Source: Pseudomonas chlororaphis subsp. chlororaphis
GTDB taxonomy: Bacteria; Pseudomonadota; Gammaproteobacteria; Pseudomonadales; Pseudomonadaceae
Assembly: GCF_003945765.1 (NCBI RefSeq)
Contig: NZ_CP027712.1
Span: forward strand, 5,084,001-5,148,000
Direction of reading: 5' to 3'
Length of the DNA: 64,000 bases
In this document: piece by piece, positions 51,931-59,876 of the stretch
Layout: each line of letters starts with the position of its first letter
Position numbering within the stretch: position 1 is the stretch's first letter
Notes under the pieces: model-generated
Databases searched by the model: none
The model's input: the letters and a program-made list of their open reading frames with translations, nothing else
Told to the model about the DNA's origin: nothing
Translations under genes and position numbers: made by a program

Positions 51931-51964
51931 CCCCCGACAGGCCCTGCCTGCCGGGGGTTTTCTT
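51931..51964 (+). terminator. Rho-independent terminator of nrdA
   Basis: CCCCCGACAGG and CCTGCCGGGGG form a GC-rich stem with a four-base loop, followed by TTTTCTTT. It lies 36 bases after the nrdA stop codon. Confidence 0.85.
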
Positions 51965-52035
51965 TGGCCTGGGGAAAAGCCGCCCTATCCGTCCTCCGCA
52001 GCCGCTACCGGCTGCCCCCACCTGAGCGTCATGAC

Positions 52036-52062
52036 TCATCGCGAGCAAGCTTCGCCCCTACA
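52036..52062 (+). repeat. Decayed single REP element
   Basis: ATCGCGAGCAAGCTTCGCCCCTACAG resembles one arm of the REP pairs at 20239 and 34190 (ATCGCGGGCAAGCCTCGCTCCTACAG) with a few changes and no clear partner. It lies between the nrdA terminator and the flgE terminator. Confidence 0.6.
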
Positions 52063-52096
52063 GAAGCAGATTGCGGTGAATGAATCTTGCGGGTAC

Positions 52097-52128
52097 AAAA
52101 AAGCCCCTGCAGTGAGGGGCTTTTTTTC
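52097..52128. terminator. Bidirectional terminator after flgE
   Basis: AAAAAAGCCCCT and AGGGGCTTTTTTT form a stem with a six-base loop and A/T runs on both sides. It lies 22 bases beyond the flgE stop codon on the minus strand and should end the flgBCDE transcript. Confidence 0.9.
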
Positions 52129-52150
52129 GAGCGCTGTCAGCCAGCCATTA

Positions 52151-53476
52151 TCAGGTCATCTGAATAATGGTCTGCATGATGGTGCTCTGGGTGGAGATGG
52201 TCTTGGCGTTCGCCTGGTAGTTGCTCTGGGCCTTGATCAGGTCCACCAGCTCGTTGGTCAGGTTGACGTTCGACTCTTCCAGGGAGTTGGACACGATCGA
52301 ACCCAGGGTGCCGGTTTGTGGAGCATCGTAACCCGGTACGCCCGAAGCGTAGGTTTCTCTCCAGCTGGTGCCGCCTACCGGCTGCAAACCTTGTTCATTG
52401 GTGAAGCTGGCCAGGGAGATCTGGCCGATGGCCTTGTTCTGGCTGTTGCTGAAGTTGGCGAACAGGGTACCGGTGCCGTCGATGGTCAGGTTGGTGATCT
52501 GGCCAGTGGCGTAGCCGTCCTGCACCGGCAGCGAACGCGCGGTATCGGCGTTGAACTGCGTGGTGCTGGTCATGGAGATGGTTACGCCGCCAGCATTGGC
52601 GCTGGCACCGTTGGCCTTCCACGTACCGTTGGTCACAGTGCCAGGCACCCAACCCGCCAGGGTCAGGTTGTTGCCCGGATTAGGTGTAGTAGCAGGCGGA
52701 GTGATGACCGAAACCAGTTTGCCGGCGGAGTCGAAATTCATGGTCGATGCGACTGGAGCCGTAGCGCCGGTGGTGGTCGGAGCGGAGCCATCGAGGTTAC
52801 GACCATCGACCAGGGTGTAGGTCTTCCAGGTGTTGGCACCGGTTTTCACCATGTACTGGTCCAGCTTGTGCTCGTTGCCCTGGCTGTCATAGATCGGTGT
52901 GCTGAACTGCTTGGTGTAGGTTTCCACCTTGGTCGGATCGAAGGCAAAACCTGTCACACTCTGGTCAATGACCGGCGCGGTGGAGTTCAGGTTGATGGTC
53001 GAGGACACCGAACTGGTGGCCTTCGGCGACAGGTTCGAGGTGTCGATACGCAGGTCGGTCAGCACGCCGTTGACGATCTTGCCATTGGCATCGACCGCAT
53101 AGCCTTGCAGGCGGGCAGTGCCATCGGTGTTGGTGATGTAGCCGTCCTTGTCAGTCTTGAAGGTACCGGCGCGGGTGTAGGTCAGCGAGCCGTTGTCGCT
53201 CAGCACGAAGAAACCCGAACCCTGGATACCCATGTCCAGTACGTTGCCGGTGTTGTTCACGTCGCCCTGGCCGAACTGCTGGGAAACGTTGGCCAGGCGC
53301 ACGCCATTACCTATGGTCTTGCTACCGGTGCCCAATTTGGTGGCCGAGTAGACGTCGGCGAACTCGGCACGGGACGATTTGAAGCCGGTGGTTGCCACGT
53401 TGGCGATGTTGTTGCCGGTCACGTCCAGTTGCTTGTTGGCAGCATAGAGACCGCTAAGGCCGATATTAAAAGACAT
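52151..53476 (-). CDS. flgE: Flagellar hook protein FlgE
   Basis: The 441-residue protein polymerises into the flagellar hook. The N-terminal rod/hook signature MSFNIGLSGLYAANKQLDVTGNNIANVATTGFKSSRAEFAD and the C-terminal heptad region LEESNVNLTNELVDLIKAQSNYQANAKTISTQSTIMQTII are clear; both ends form the coiled-coil core. The middle (about residues 150-340) is rich in serine, threonine and glycine and is the variable surface domain. It lies 30 bases after flgD in the flgB-C-D-E series and ahead of a terminator. Confidence 0.96.
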   Translation of the reverse strand: MSFNIGLSGLYAANKQLDVTGNNIANVATTGFKSSRAEFADVYSATKLGTGSKTIGNGVRLANVSQQFGQGDVNNTGNVLDMGIQGSGFFVLSDNGSLTYTRAGTFKTDKDGYITNTDGTARLQGYAVDANGKIVNGVLTDLRIDTSNLSPKATSSVSSTINLNSTAPVIDQSVTGFAFDPTKVETYTKQFSTPIYDSQGNEHKLDQYMVKTGANTWKTYTLVDGRNLDGSAPTTTGATAPVASTMNFDSAGKLVSVITPPATTPNPGNNLTLAGWVPGTVTNGTWKANGASANAGGVTISMTSTTQFNADTARSLPVQDGYATGQITNLTIDGTGTLFANFSNSQNKAIGQISLASFTNEQGLQPVGGTSWRETYASGVPGYDAPQTGTLGSIVSNSLEESNVNLTNELVDLIKAQSNYQANAKTISTQSTIMQTIIQMT

Positions 53477-53506
53477 ATTCCACTCCTTGTGCCGCGTTAG
53501 TCGGCT

Positions 53507-54235
53507 CTAGATACCAATGGTTTGAACTTTGGAGAGCGCCACGGGGCTGCTCAGTCCCGCGAGGTTCAACATCAGCTCACCGCCGGTCTGGCTGATGGTG
53601 ACGCTGTTGACCGTCGCCGGCAGGTAGGTGACCAGGTCGGTCGCCTTGCCATCGATCTTTGTGCTGGCCTTGAAGGTGTAATTGCCCGGATCGGCCTTGG
53701 TGCCGTCGGTCTTGGTACCGTCCCAGACAAAGCTGGTACTGCCGGCCTTCTGGCTTCCCAGGTCGAGGGTCTTGACCGTCTTGCCATCCTTGTCGGTGAT
53801 GGTCACGGTGACGCCGCTGACTCCGGTAGGCACTGTCACCGAACCGGTCATGCTCTTGGTGGTGTCGACCTGAGTGGTACCGGTCTGGACGATCACCGAA
53901 CGACCCACCAGGGACGAAGCCTGCAGGGCCTGGGACGACTTGTAGTTGCCAGTGATGGAGTTCACCGAGGTATTGAGGGTGGTGATCCCTTCCAGGGTGG
54001 AGAACTGCGCCAACTGGGCAACGAACGCGCTGTTGTCCTGTGGGTCCAGCGGGTTCTGGTTTTTCAGCTGGGTCACCAGCAACTTCAGGAACGCGTCCTT
54101 GCCCAGCTCATTTTTGCCCTTGACGCTATTGGTGGCCGCGGCCAAGCCGTCATTGCTGGTGGTCGGGGTTTTCTTCGAGGAGTTCGCAAGGATCTCCTTG
54201 AGCGTCAGGCCACTGGTGGTATCGGTAACACTCAT
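53507..54235 (-). CDS. flgD: Flagellar basal-body rod/hook capping protein FlgD
   Basis: The 242-residue protein caps the growing hook. The N-terminal family segment KNELGKDAFLKLLVTQLKNQNPLDPQDNSAFVAQLAQFSTLEGI (about residues 38-85) is followed by a FlgD Ig-like/Tudor region (GVSGVTVTITDKDGKTVKTLDLGSQKAGSTSFVWDGTKTDG) and a C-terminal YLPATVNSVTI. Length is typical. It lies between flgC and flgE on the same strand. Confidence 0.95.
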   Translation of the reverse strand: MSVTDTTSGLTLKEILANSSKKTPTTSNDGLAAATNSVKGKNELGKDAFLKLLVTQLKNQNPLDPQDNSAFVAQLAQFSTLEGITTLNTSVNSITGNYKSSQALQASSLVGRSVIVQTGTTQVDTTKSMTGSVTVPTGVSGVTVTITDKDGKTVKTLDLGSQKAGSTSFVWDGTKTDGTKADPGNYTFKASTKIDGKATDLVTYLPATVNSVTISQTGGELMLNLAGLSSPVALSKVQTIGI

Positions 54236-54250
54236 CTGAGTCGCCCCTTA

Positions 54251-54694
54251 TCACTGACCGAGGGTCAGGACCTTCTGCATCATGGTTTTGGCGGTGTTCA
54301 TCATTTCCGCGTTGGTCTGGAACGAGCGGCTGGCGGAAATCATGTCGGCCATTTCTTCCACCACGTTGACGTTGGGGTAGTAGACATACCCCTTGGCGTC
54401 GGCGGCCGGATGGTTAGGCTCGTAACGCGCCTCGAGGTTGCTCTGGTCCTCGACCACACCCAGCACCTGAACGCCCTGACCGGCCGCGTCCTGATTCTGG
54501 AACAGCGACTCGCTGCCGCCGCTTTGCGCGCCCTGGAACATGGTGGCGAACACCGGGTGGCGCGCACGGTAGGTCTGGTCGATGCTCGAGGAGACTGTCT
54601 CGGCGTTGGCGATGTTACTGGCGACGGTGTTCAAGCGAGTGGTCTGGGCACTCATGCCACTACCGGCAATATTGAAAACACTGGCGAGGGACAT
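54251..54694 (-). CDS. flgC: Flagellar basal-body rod protein FlgC
   Basis: The 147-residue proximal rod protein shows the N-terminal signature MSLASVFNIAGSGMSAQTTRLNTVASNIANAETVSSS and the C-terminal heptads VNVVEEMADMISASRSFQTNAEMMNTAKTMMQKVLTLGQ. It is separated from flgB by three bases and from flgD by 15, and is part of the flgBCDE operon. Confidence 0.96.
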   Translation of the reverse strand: MSLASVFNIAGSGMSAQTTRLNTVASNIANAETVSSSIDQTYRARHPVFATMFQGAQSGGSESLFQNQDAAGQGVQVLGVVEDQSNLEARYEPNHPAADAKGYVYYPNVNVVEEMADMISASRSFQTNAEMMNTAKTMMQKVLTLGQ

Positions 54695-54697
54695 GGA

Positions 54698-55105
54698 TTA
54701 CTCTCCGCGCAGGGCTGACACCAGCCCTTTGAATTTGCTGTTGAGCAGCGTGAAGCTGGCCTGGAAGTTCACCGAGTTCTCGGCGTAGTTCGACTGTTCC
54801 AGTTGGGCATCCACGGTGTTCTGGTCGATCGACGGCTGCATCGGTGTGCGGTACAGCAGCGATTCGTCGCCGCTGCCCAGGCCTTCAGCTTCGATATGCC
54901 GGCTGTTGGTCATGTTCAGGGCAAAGGTGCCATTCTTGGCTTTCTCGTTCTGCTCGGCGAGCACGGCAGAGAAGTCCAGATCCCGAGCCTTGTAGTTCGG
55001 GGTGTCGGCGTTGGCGATGTTGTTGGCCAGCACCTCGGCACGCTTGGCGCGAAAACCAAGAGCCTGCTCATGAATGCCGAGCGCTTTATCGAAGCTGATG
55101 CTCAT
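54698..55105 (-). CDS. flgB: Flagellar basal-body rod protein FlgB
   Basis: The 135-residue proximal rod protein carries the signature LGFRAKRAEVLANNIANADTPNYKARDLDF near residue 25 and a C-terminal VNFQASFTLLNSKFKGLVSALRGE. The start MSISFDKALGIHE at 55105 was chosen; an in-frame extension upstream would lie in the sigma54 promoter region and is rejected. It heads flgB-flgC-flgD-flgE, with the sigma54 promoter at 55146-55161 giving a leader of about 30 nt. Confidence 0.95.
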   Translation of the reverse strand: MSISFDKALGIHEQALGFRAKRAEVLANNIANADTPNYKARDLDFSAVLAEQNEKAKNGTFALNMTNSRHIEAEGLGSGDESLLYRTPMQPSIDQNTVDAQLEQSNYAENSVNFQASFTLLNSKFKGLVSALRGE

Positions 55106-55145
55106 GTCGGGAAACCTTCGACCAGATTTTTCGTAAACGGGATAA

Positions 55146-55161
55146 AGCAAGCCGCGTGCCA
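55146..55161 (-). promoter_or_regulatory. Sigma54 (RpoN) promoter of flgB
   Basis: On the minus strand TGGCACG, CGGC, TTGCT matches the consensus TGGCACG-N4-TTGCW at every position. Transcription would start near 55135, 30 bases before the flgB ATG. In P. aeruginosa flgBCDE is a RpoN- and FleR-dependent class III operon, which fits. Confidence 0.92.
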
Positions 55162-55196
55162 AGTGCTAAAAGCCCGTAAATCAAGGCTTTGCCGGC

Positions 55197-55276
55197 AGCG
55201 GCAAAGCGGCAATGCCAGAAAAGCGGCAAGGCATTTCCGCGAAACGTCAGCAAAGCGGCAATGCAGCGGTTGCCGC
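55197..55276. repeat. Repeated GCGGCAA motifs upstream of the flgB promoter
   Basis: AGCGGCAA occurs at 55197, 55205, 55222 and 55254, and its complement TTGCCGC at 55270-55276; longer AAAGCGGCAATGC copies begin at 55203 and 55252. They lie about 60-140 bp upstream of the predicted flgB start, where an enhancer-binding protein such as FleR would bind. A chance low-complexity repeat is the alternative. Confidence 0.55.
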
Positions 55277-55305
55277 CTCTTCTGCGCTGGCAAAATCGCA
55301 GGCAC

Positions 55306-55334
55306 AAAAAAAGAGGCCCGAAGGCCTCTTTTTT
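55306..55334. terminator. Terminator after cheR
   Basis: AAAAAAAGAGGCC and GGCCTCTTTTTT form a perfect stem around a CGAA tetraloop, with A and T runs suited to either direction. It lies 15 bases beyond the cheR stop on the minus strand, separating cheV-cheR from flgBCDE. Confidence 0.92.
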
Positions 55335-55348
55335 CAACAACGACAATC

Positions 55349-56176
55349 TTACTTCGCCTGGTAAATGATCCCAGGGCTGCACTGGACCATCTGGTAGTGG
55401 TCGGGCAATCCATTGAGCGCCTCGGAAGCCCCGAGAAACAGGTAACCACCCGGCTTCAGGGTGCTGTGAATGCGCATCAGGATGTCCTTCTTCACCTCGG
55501 CGGAGAAGTAGATCAGCACATTGCGGCAGAACACGACATCGAATTTGCCCAGGCTGGCATAGCTGTCCAGCAGGTTGAACGAGCGGAACTCGACCCGGCT
55601 CTTGATCGGCGCCTTGACCACCCAGCGCCCCGGCCCCTTGGGATCGAAATAGCGCTGCAGGCGATCGGCCGACAAACCGCGACCGATCGCCAGGCTGTCG
55701 TACTCGCCGGTCTTGCAGTTGTTCAGCATGGTCCCGGACAGGTCGGTGGCAACGATCTGCACCCCCATCTTCAGTTGCCCCATGTTGGTCTTCTCGAACT
55801 CGTCGATCGACATGGACAACGAATAGGGTTCCTGCCCCGAGGAACAGGCCGCCGACCAGATGCGCAAGCGCTGGTTGGGGCTGGCCTTGATCGCCTCCGG
55901 CAAGACCTTGTTCTTCAACACCTCGAATGGATAGGTATCGCGAAACCACAGGGTTTCGTTGGTGGTCATGGCGTCGACCACCATCTCTCGCAAACCGCTG
56001 CGCGGCTGGGACTGAATGCGCTGAACCAGCTCCCCGAGGGACTTGATGCCTTGCTGTTCCATCAGTTTGTTGAGACGGCTCGACACCAGATATTGCTTGT
56101 TCTCACCCAGCAAGATCCCACAGGCTTTTTCCAGGAACACCCGGAACTGTTCGAAATCCAAATTACCCGTAGACAA
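55349..56176 (-). CDS. cheR: Chemotaxis protein methyltransferase CheR
   Basis: The 275-residue SAM-dependent enzyme methylates glutamates of chemoreceptors. The N-terminal helical domain (FRVFLEKACGILLGENKQYLVSSRLNKLMEQQGI) is followed by the methyltransferase domain with VVDAMTTNETLWFRD, LRIWSAACSSGQEPYSLSM, FDVVFCRNVLIYF and LKPGGYLFLGASE. Full length for the CheR1 class. It follows cheV by 44 bases and ends at a strong terminator. Confidence 0.97.
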   Translation of the reverse strand: MSTGNLDFEQFRVFLEKACGILLGENKQYLVSSRLNKLMEQQGIKSLGELVQRIQSQPRSGLREMVVDAMTTNETLWFRDTYPFEVLKNKVLPEAIKASPNQRLRIWSAACSSGQEPYSLSMSIDEFEKTNMGQLKMGVQIVATDLSGTMLNNCKTGEYDSLAIGRGLSADRLQRYFDPKGPGRWVVKAPIKSRVEFRSFNLLDSYASLGKFDVVFCRNVLIYFSAEVKKDILMRIHSTLKPGGYLFLGASEALNGLPDHYQMVQCSPGIIYQAK

Positions 56177-56220
56177 TGATGCCGCCTCTTAAATCGTGTG
56201 ACCGCCAGGGATGGATATCC

Positions 56221-57153
56221 CTAGCTGTTATCTGCTGCTTTGATCCGGTCGACAACCCGGGATGCCAGGTCATCAGGACGAAACTTGGCAAGGAAGTCAT
56301 CGGCACCGACCTTCTTCACCATCGCCTGATTGAATACACCTGACAACGAAGTATGCAGGATGATATGCAGCTTTTGCATGCGTGGATCGTTGCGTATTTC
56401 GGCCGTGAGGGTGTAGCCGTCCATCTCCGGCATCTCGATGTCGGAGATCATCATCAGAAACTCTTCTTCAGGTTTCTTGCCCTCGTCGACCAGCTTGCGC
56501 AGGTAATCCAGCGCCTGTCGGCCGTCGTTCAAGGCCACCACCTCGACCCCCACGGTCTGCAAGCAACGCGTGACCTGCTTGCGCGCCACCGACGAGTCAT
56601 CGACCGTCAGTACCCGCAGTGAAACAGCCTTGTGCTGAGTCTCGACATCCACCACACCGACCGAAATGGTCTCGGGCGTCGGCGCGACCTCGGCCAGCAC
56701 CTTCTCGACGTCGATGATTTCCACCAACTGATTGTCGACCCGCGTCACCGCCGTCAGGTAGTGATCGCGCCCCGTCCCCTTGGGTGGCGGATGGATCTCC
56801 TCCCAGTTCATGTTGACGATGCGCTCGACCGACCGCACCAGAAACCCCTGGGTCTTGGTGTTGTACTCAGTGATGATGACAAAGGGGTTGCTCAGATCCT
56901 GCAACCCGCCTGAACCGGTGGCCATCGCCAGGTCCAGGATCGGAATGGTCGCCCCACGAATATTCGCGACACCGCACACCACAGGACTGGATTTGGGCAT
57001 CAACGTCAGTTTGGGGCATTGCAGCACCTCCCGAACCTTGAACACGTTGATCCCATAGAGCTGCTGCCCGTCGAGACGGAACAACAACAGCTCAAGGCGA
57101 TTCTGCCCTACCAGTTGCGTGCGCTGGTTCACCGAATCCATTACACCAGCCAT
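56221..57153 (-). CDS. cheV: Chemotaxis coupling protein CheV
   Basis: The 310-residue protein joins a CheW-like domain (LELLLFRLDGQQLYGINVFKVREVLQCPKLTLMP, about residues 15-165) with a receiver domain (LRVLTVDDSSVARKQVTRCLQ, MMISDIEMPEMDGYTLTAEIR, LHTSLSGVFNQ) in the C-terminal half. It couples receptors to CheA and may act as a phosphate sink. The start MAGVMDSVNQRT at 57153 follows GGGGAG. It is divergent from flgA and is followed by cheR. Confidence 0.96.
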   Translation of the reverse strand: MAGVMDSVNQRTQLVGQNRLELLLFRLDGQQLYGINVFKVREVLQCPKLTLMPKSSPVVCGVANIRGATIPILDLAMATGSGGLQDLSNPFVIITEYNTKTQGFLVRSVERIVNMNWEEIHPPPKGTGRDHYLTAVTRVDNQLVEIIDVEKVLAEVAPTPETISVGVVDVETQHKAVSLRVLTVDDSSVARKQVTRCLQTVGVEVVALNDGRQALDYLRKLVDEGKKPEEEFLMMISDIEMPEMDGYTLTAEIRNDPRMQKLHIILHTSLSGVFNQAMVKKVGADDFLAKFRPDDLASRVVDRIKAADNS

Positions 57154-57200
57154 GCCCAGACTCCCCAAAGCTTAAGTTCCGACGCGCGCTCATCGCTAAA

Positions 57201-57216
57201 CGGCACGGCGCTTGCT
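57201..57216 (+). promoter_or_regulatory. Sigma54-type promoter abutting flgA
   Basis: CGGCACG, GCGC, TTGCT matches the -24/-12 consensus in all but the first base. The predicted start site, about 57227, falls one base before the flgA ATG at 57228, so the mRNA would be essentially leaderless. Either the flgA message is leaderless, the start lies downstream, or the match is fortuitous. Confidence 0.6.
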
Positions 57217-57227
57217 TTTTAACTGTT

Positions 57228-57989
57228 ATGAACGCCAAAACGACATTTTCCCGACGCCTGACATCAAACTACCGCAGATTGCTGTACGGGCTGTCGGCTT
57301 TGTTTTTTTTAAACCCTGGCCATCCTGCCGTTGCTGACTCGGTAACCCTGCCTGATCTACTTATCGGCGTCACTCAGGGGTTTCTTGAATTCACCGTAGA
57401 AGACTATTTAGCCACCAGTCAAACGCCTGGGCGCTACGAGATCCAAGTCAATCAACTCGACCCGCGGCTGCGCATGCCGCACTGCGACAAGGAATTGACA
57501 GCGACCCTGGAAAGCCCGGCGCAACCGCTGGGACGCGTGACCGTTCGCGTCCGTTGCGACGGCGCCTCGCCCTGGACCGTATTCGTGCCCGCCCAGGTCA
57601 AGCTGTTCCGCGAGGTGGTGACCACCACGCGGCCACTCAAGCGCGCCGGCATCATCAGCCCCGAAGACGTGATGCTGCGCGAGCGCGATATCGGCCAGAT
57701 CAACCAGGGCTATCTGACTTCAGTGGACCAGGCCATTGGGCAGAAGCTTGTCCGACCAATGGTCGCCGACCAGCTCGTCACCCTGGTTCACCTGGAACAG
57801 GCGGAAGTGGTACGCAAGGGCGATCAGGTGGTGATCTCTGCTCGTAGCGGCACGCTGAACGTGAAAATGCCCGGCGAAGCCTTGTCCAATGGCGGCATGA
57901 GCGAGCAGATACGGGTCAAGAACCTCAATTCACAACGGGTCATCAAAGCGCGGATCACCGCGCCGGGACAGGTGGAAGTCGCCATGTAG
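57228..57989 (+). CDS. flgA: Flagellar basal-body P-ring assembly protein FlgA
   Basis: The 253-residue periplasmic chaperone helps FlgI form the P ring. An N-terminal signal peptide with a basic head (MNAKTTFSRRLTSNYRRLLYGLSALFFL) and cleavage near ADS is followed by an N-terminal domain and a C-terminal SAF domain (RAGIISPEDVMLRERDIGQINQGYLTSVDQAIGQKLVRPM, VRKGDQVVISARSGTLNVKMPGEALSNGGMSEQIRVKN). Only ATG 57228 keeps the positively charged head of the signal peptide. flgM follows after 150 bases. Confidence 0.95.
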   Translation: MNAKTTFSRRLTSNYRRLLYGLSALFFLNPGHPAVADSVTLPDLLIGVTQGFLEFTVEDYLATSQTPGRYEIQVNQLDPRLRMPHCDKELTATLESPAQPLGRVTVRVRCDGASPWTVFVPAQVKLFREVVTTTRPLKRAGIISPEDVMLRERDIGQINQGYLTSVDQAIGQKLVRPMVADQLVTLVHLEQAEVVRKGDQVVISARSGTLNVKMPGEALSNGGMSEQIRVKNLNSQRVIKARITAPGQVEVAM

Positions 57990-58075
57990 ACGACTGGCGC
58001 TGTGCACTGTTGCCCCCTAAACTGTGGCCCATGCAGGGCAACAGCGGCGCGTGCGGGCTTATCGATATTTGAGCC

Positions 58076-58102
58076 TAAAGTTTTCCGGCGTATTGCCGAA
58101 AA
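58076..58102 (+). promoter_or_regulatory. Sigma28 (FliA) promoter of flgM
   Basis: TAAAGTTT (58076-58083), an exact 11-base spacer, and GCCGAAAA (58095-58102) match the FliA consensus TAAAGTTT-N11-GCCGATAA at 15 of 16 positions. It lies about 38 bases before the flgM ATG. Separate FliA-driven expression of the anti-FliA factor FlgM is the expected feedback. Confidence 0.93.
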
Positions 58103-58139
58103 CAAGTCAAGCGTCCAAATACCCAGAGGTTTTTTTACC

Positions 58140-58460
58140 ATGGTCATCGATTTCAGCCGTTTAAACAGCTCTCCCTCACTCACCGGCAGCACGCGCACCA
58201 GCGCCAGCAAGGAAACCGGCGACGCCGACAAATCCGCGCCGCTGAACACTCCGGCCGAACAGGCCAGCACCAGCGGGGAGTCGGTACACCTCAGTAATGA
58301 GGCTCAACAGTTGCAGAAGATCACTGACAAGCTGCGCGACCAGCCTGCCGTCGACAACGCCCGCGTGGCCGAGTTGAAGCAAGCGATTGCCGATGGCAGC
58401 TATAAAGTCGACAGCAACCGTGTAGCCAGCAAACTGCTTAATTTCGAAGCCCAGCGCTAG
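58140..58460 (+). CDS. flgM: Anti-sigma-28 factor FlgM
   Basis: The 106-residue protein binds FliA (sigma28) until the hook-basal body is finished, when it is exported. The N-terminus [16 protein letters not shown] and a disordered middle rich in serine, threonine and alanine are followed by the sigma-binding helices [55 protein letters not shown] (about residues 48-102). flgN follows after 50 bases. The gene has its own FliA promoter. Confidence 0.95.
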   Translation: MVIDFSRLNSSPSLTGSTRTSASKETGDADKSAPLNTPAEQASTSGESVHLSNEAQQLQKITDKLRDQPAVDNARVAELKQAIADGSYKVDSNRVASKLLNFEAQR

Positions 58461-58510
58461 CCAATAAGGCCTGCGCCAGTTTTTTGGACGCTTAAAACCC
58501 AAGGCCATAC

Positions 58511-58978
58511 ATGCACGACACTAATTTGCTGCAACTGATCACCGACGACTTTGCTCCAGCTCAACAATTGCTGGAATTGCTGCGCACCGAATCCCTAGCC
58601 CTGCACGGTCGCGACATGCCGCTGCTGGAAGAGATTCTCGCGCAGAAGCAAGCCCTGATCATTTTGCTCGAGCAGCATGGCCGCAAACGCAGCGAACTCC
58701 TCGCCAGCCTGAACCTTCCTGCCAGCCGCGCCGGCCTGGAACAGTTGGCCAGCCACTCCTCGATCGGCGACCAGTTACTGGCCCAGAGTGACGTGCTGAC
58801 CCAAATGCTTGCCGATTGCCAGGCGGCGAACGAACTCAACGGTCGCTCGATCCAGGTTCAACAGGCCACCACCGCCAATCAATTGAAAATCCTCACCGGT
58901 GGCGAGCCTCCAGCCCTCTATGATGCCCGTGGCTCAACCGCCAAGCTTGCCAAGCCTCGCCCGCTTAGCCAGGCTTGA
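58511..58978 (+). CDS. flgN: Flagellar chaperone FlgN
   Basis: The 155-residue, mostly helical protein is the cytoplasmic chaperone of hook-associated proteins FlgK and FlgL. Typical content includes LLELLRTESLALHGRDMPLLEEILAQKQALIILLEQHGRKRSELL (about residues 20-70) and ANELNGRSIQVQQATTANQLKILTG near the C-terminus. It follows flgM on the same transcript, the usual arrangement. Confidence 0.92.
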   Translation: MHDTNLLQLITDDFAPAQQLLELLRTESLALHGRDMPLLEEILAQKQALIILLEQHGRKRSELLASLNLPASRAGLEQLASHSSIGDQLLAQSDVLTQMLADCQAANELNGRSIQVQQATTANQLKILTGGEPPALYDARGSTAKLAKPRPLSQA

Positions 58979-59073
58979 CCCCAGAGATGAGCGCGCCCTA
59001 TCAAGTCGCGGAACATGCTGGCAAAATGCTGGCTCTTGCGTGTAGTCGTATTTTGTCTGGAGATTGATGAACC

Positions 59074-59820
59074 GTGTTCAATGCCGTAAACGCAGAAGAT
59101 GCGCCGCAGCCACCCAAGGTGCTGACCACCCCCTTGGAAATCAACTCCACGCTGCGCTTGCTGCAAGACAGCCATGACCCGCTGATCATCACTTTCCATG
59201 AACGCAGCCAGCGCTTTCAAAGCTATCTGGTCGAGATCGATCGTGACAGCAACATGATTGCCCTGGACGAAATGATCCCCCGCGATGGCGAACGCTTCAT
59301 GCTCGCCGGCGAACCGTTTCGCGTCGAAGGCTTTCACGAAGGCGTGCGCATCGCCTGGGAAAGCAATGGTATCCCGACTATCGACGAATCCAATGGTGGG
59401 CGATGCTACCGCGGCACCCTGCCAGACGAAGTGGTCTATCACCAGCGCCGCAATGCCTTTCGCGCAGCCCTGAAGCTGGCCCAGCTGGTCAACATCGAAC
59501 TGGGCGGCGAAAAACTCAAGGCGCCGATCGCCGGCAAGCTGCTGGATATCTCCGCCACCGGCTGCAAGCTGCGCTTCGAGGGCGACATCTCCAGCCGCCT
59601 GCAACTGGGCCAGGTCTACGAGCGCTTTATCGCCGCCCTGCCCTTCGGCAGCATGACTGCGCCAGTGGAACTGCGTTACCTGCACCACGAAGAGAAGATC
59701 GACACAACTTTCGCCGGTGTGCGCTTTCACAACATGAGCGGCCTGGTTCAACGCCAGGTCGAGCGCTTTGTCTATCAGCTGCAACGCGAAGCCCGGCGCT
59801 TCGACAAAGACGACCTCTGA
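59074..59820 (+). CDS. ycgR: PilZ-domain flagellar brake protein, YcgR-like
   Basis: The 248-residue protein has an N-terminal YcgR domain (about residues 20-115) and a C-terminal PilZ domain with both c-di-GMP motifs: RRNAFR (in [12 protein letters not shown]) and DISATG (in [16 protein letters not shown]). YcgR homologues (FlgZ in pseudomonads) bind the flagellar motor and slow it when c-di-GMP rises. It starts with GTG at 59074 after GGAG; it follows flgN and a terminator ends it, so it may belong to the flgMN unit. Confidence 0.94.
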   Translation: MFNAVNAEDAPQPPKVLTTPLEINSTLRLLQDSHDPLIITFHERSQRFQSYLVEIDRDSNMIALDEMIPRDGERFMLAGEPFRVEGFHEGVRIAWESNGIPTIDESNGGRCYRGTLPDEVVYHQRRNAFRAALKLAQLVNIELGGEKLKAPIAGKLLDISATGCKLRFEGDISSRLQLGQVYERFIAALPFGSMTAPVELRYLHHEEKIDTTFAGVRFHNMSGLVQRQVERFVYQLQREARRFDKDDL

Positions 59821-59833
59821 GATTCGAGCGTCG

Positions 59834-59872
59834 ATAAAAACGGGCAGTCCCTTGCGGGGCTGCCCGTTTTGC
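59834..59872. terminator. Bidirectional terminator between the YcgR-like and MFS genes
   Basis: ACGGGCAG and CTGCCCGT pair across an inner CCC/GGG stem, with AAAAA on the left and TTTT on the right. It lies 15 bases after the YcgR-like stop and just before the convergent MFS stop, so it can serve both. Confidence 0.85.
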
Positions 59873-59876
59873 GTTT

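Noticed and set aside
57154..57227. A FliA-like promoter for cheV on the minus strand (TAAA ... GCCGTTTA)
   Set aside because: The spacing is two bases too short for TAAA-N15-GCCGATAA, and the -35 half is poor when realigned to the correct spacing.
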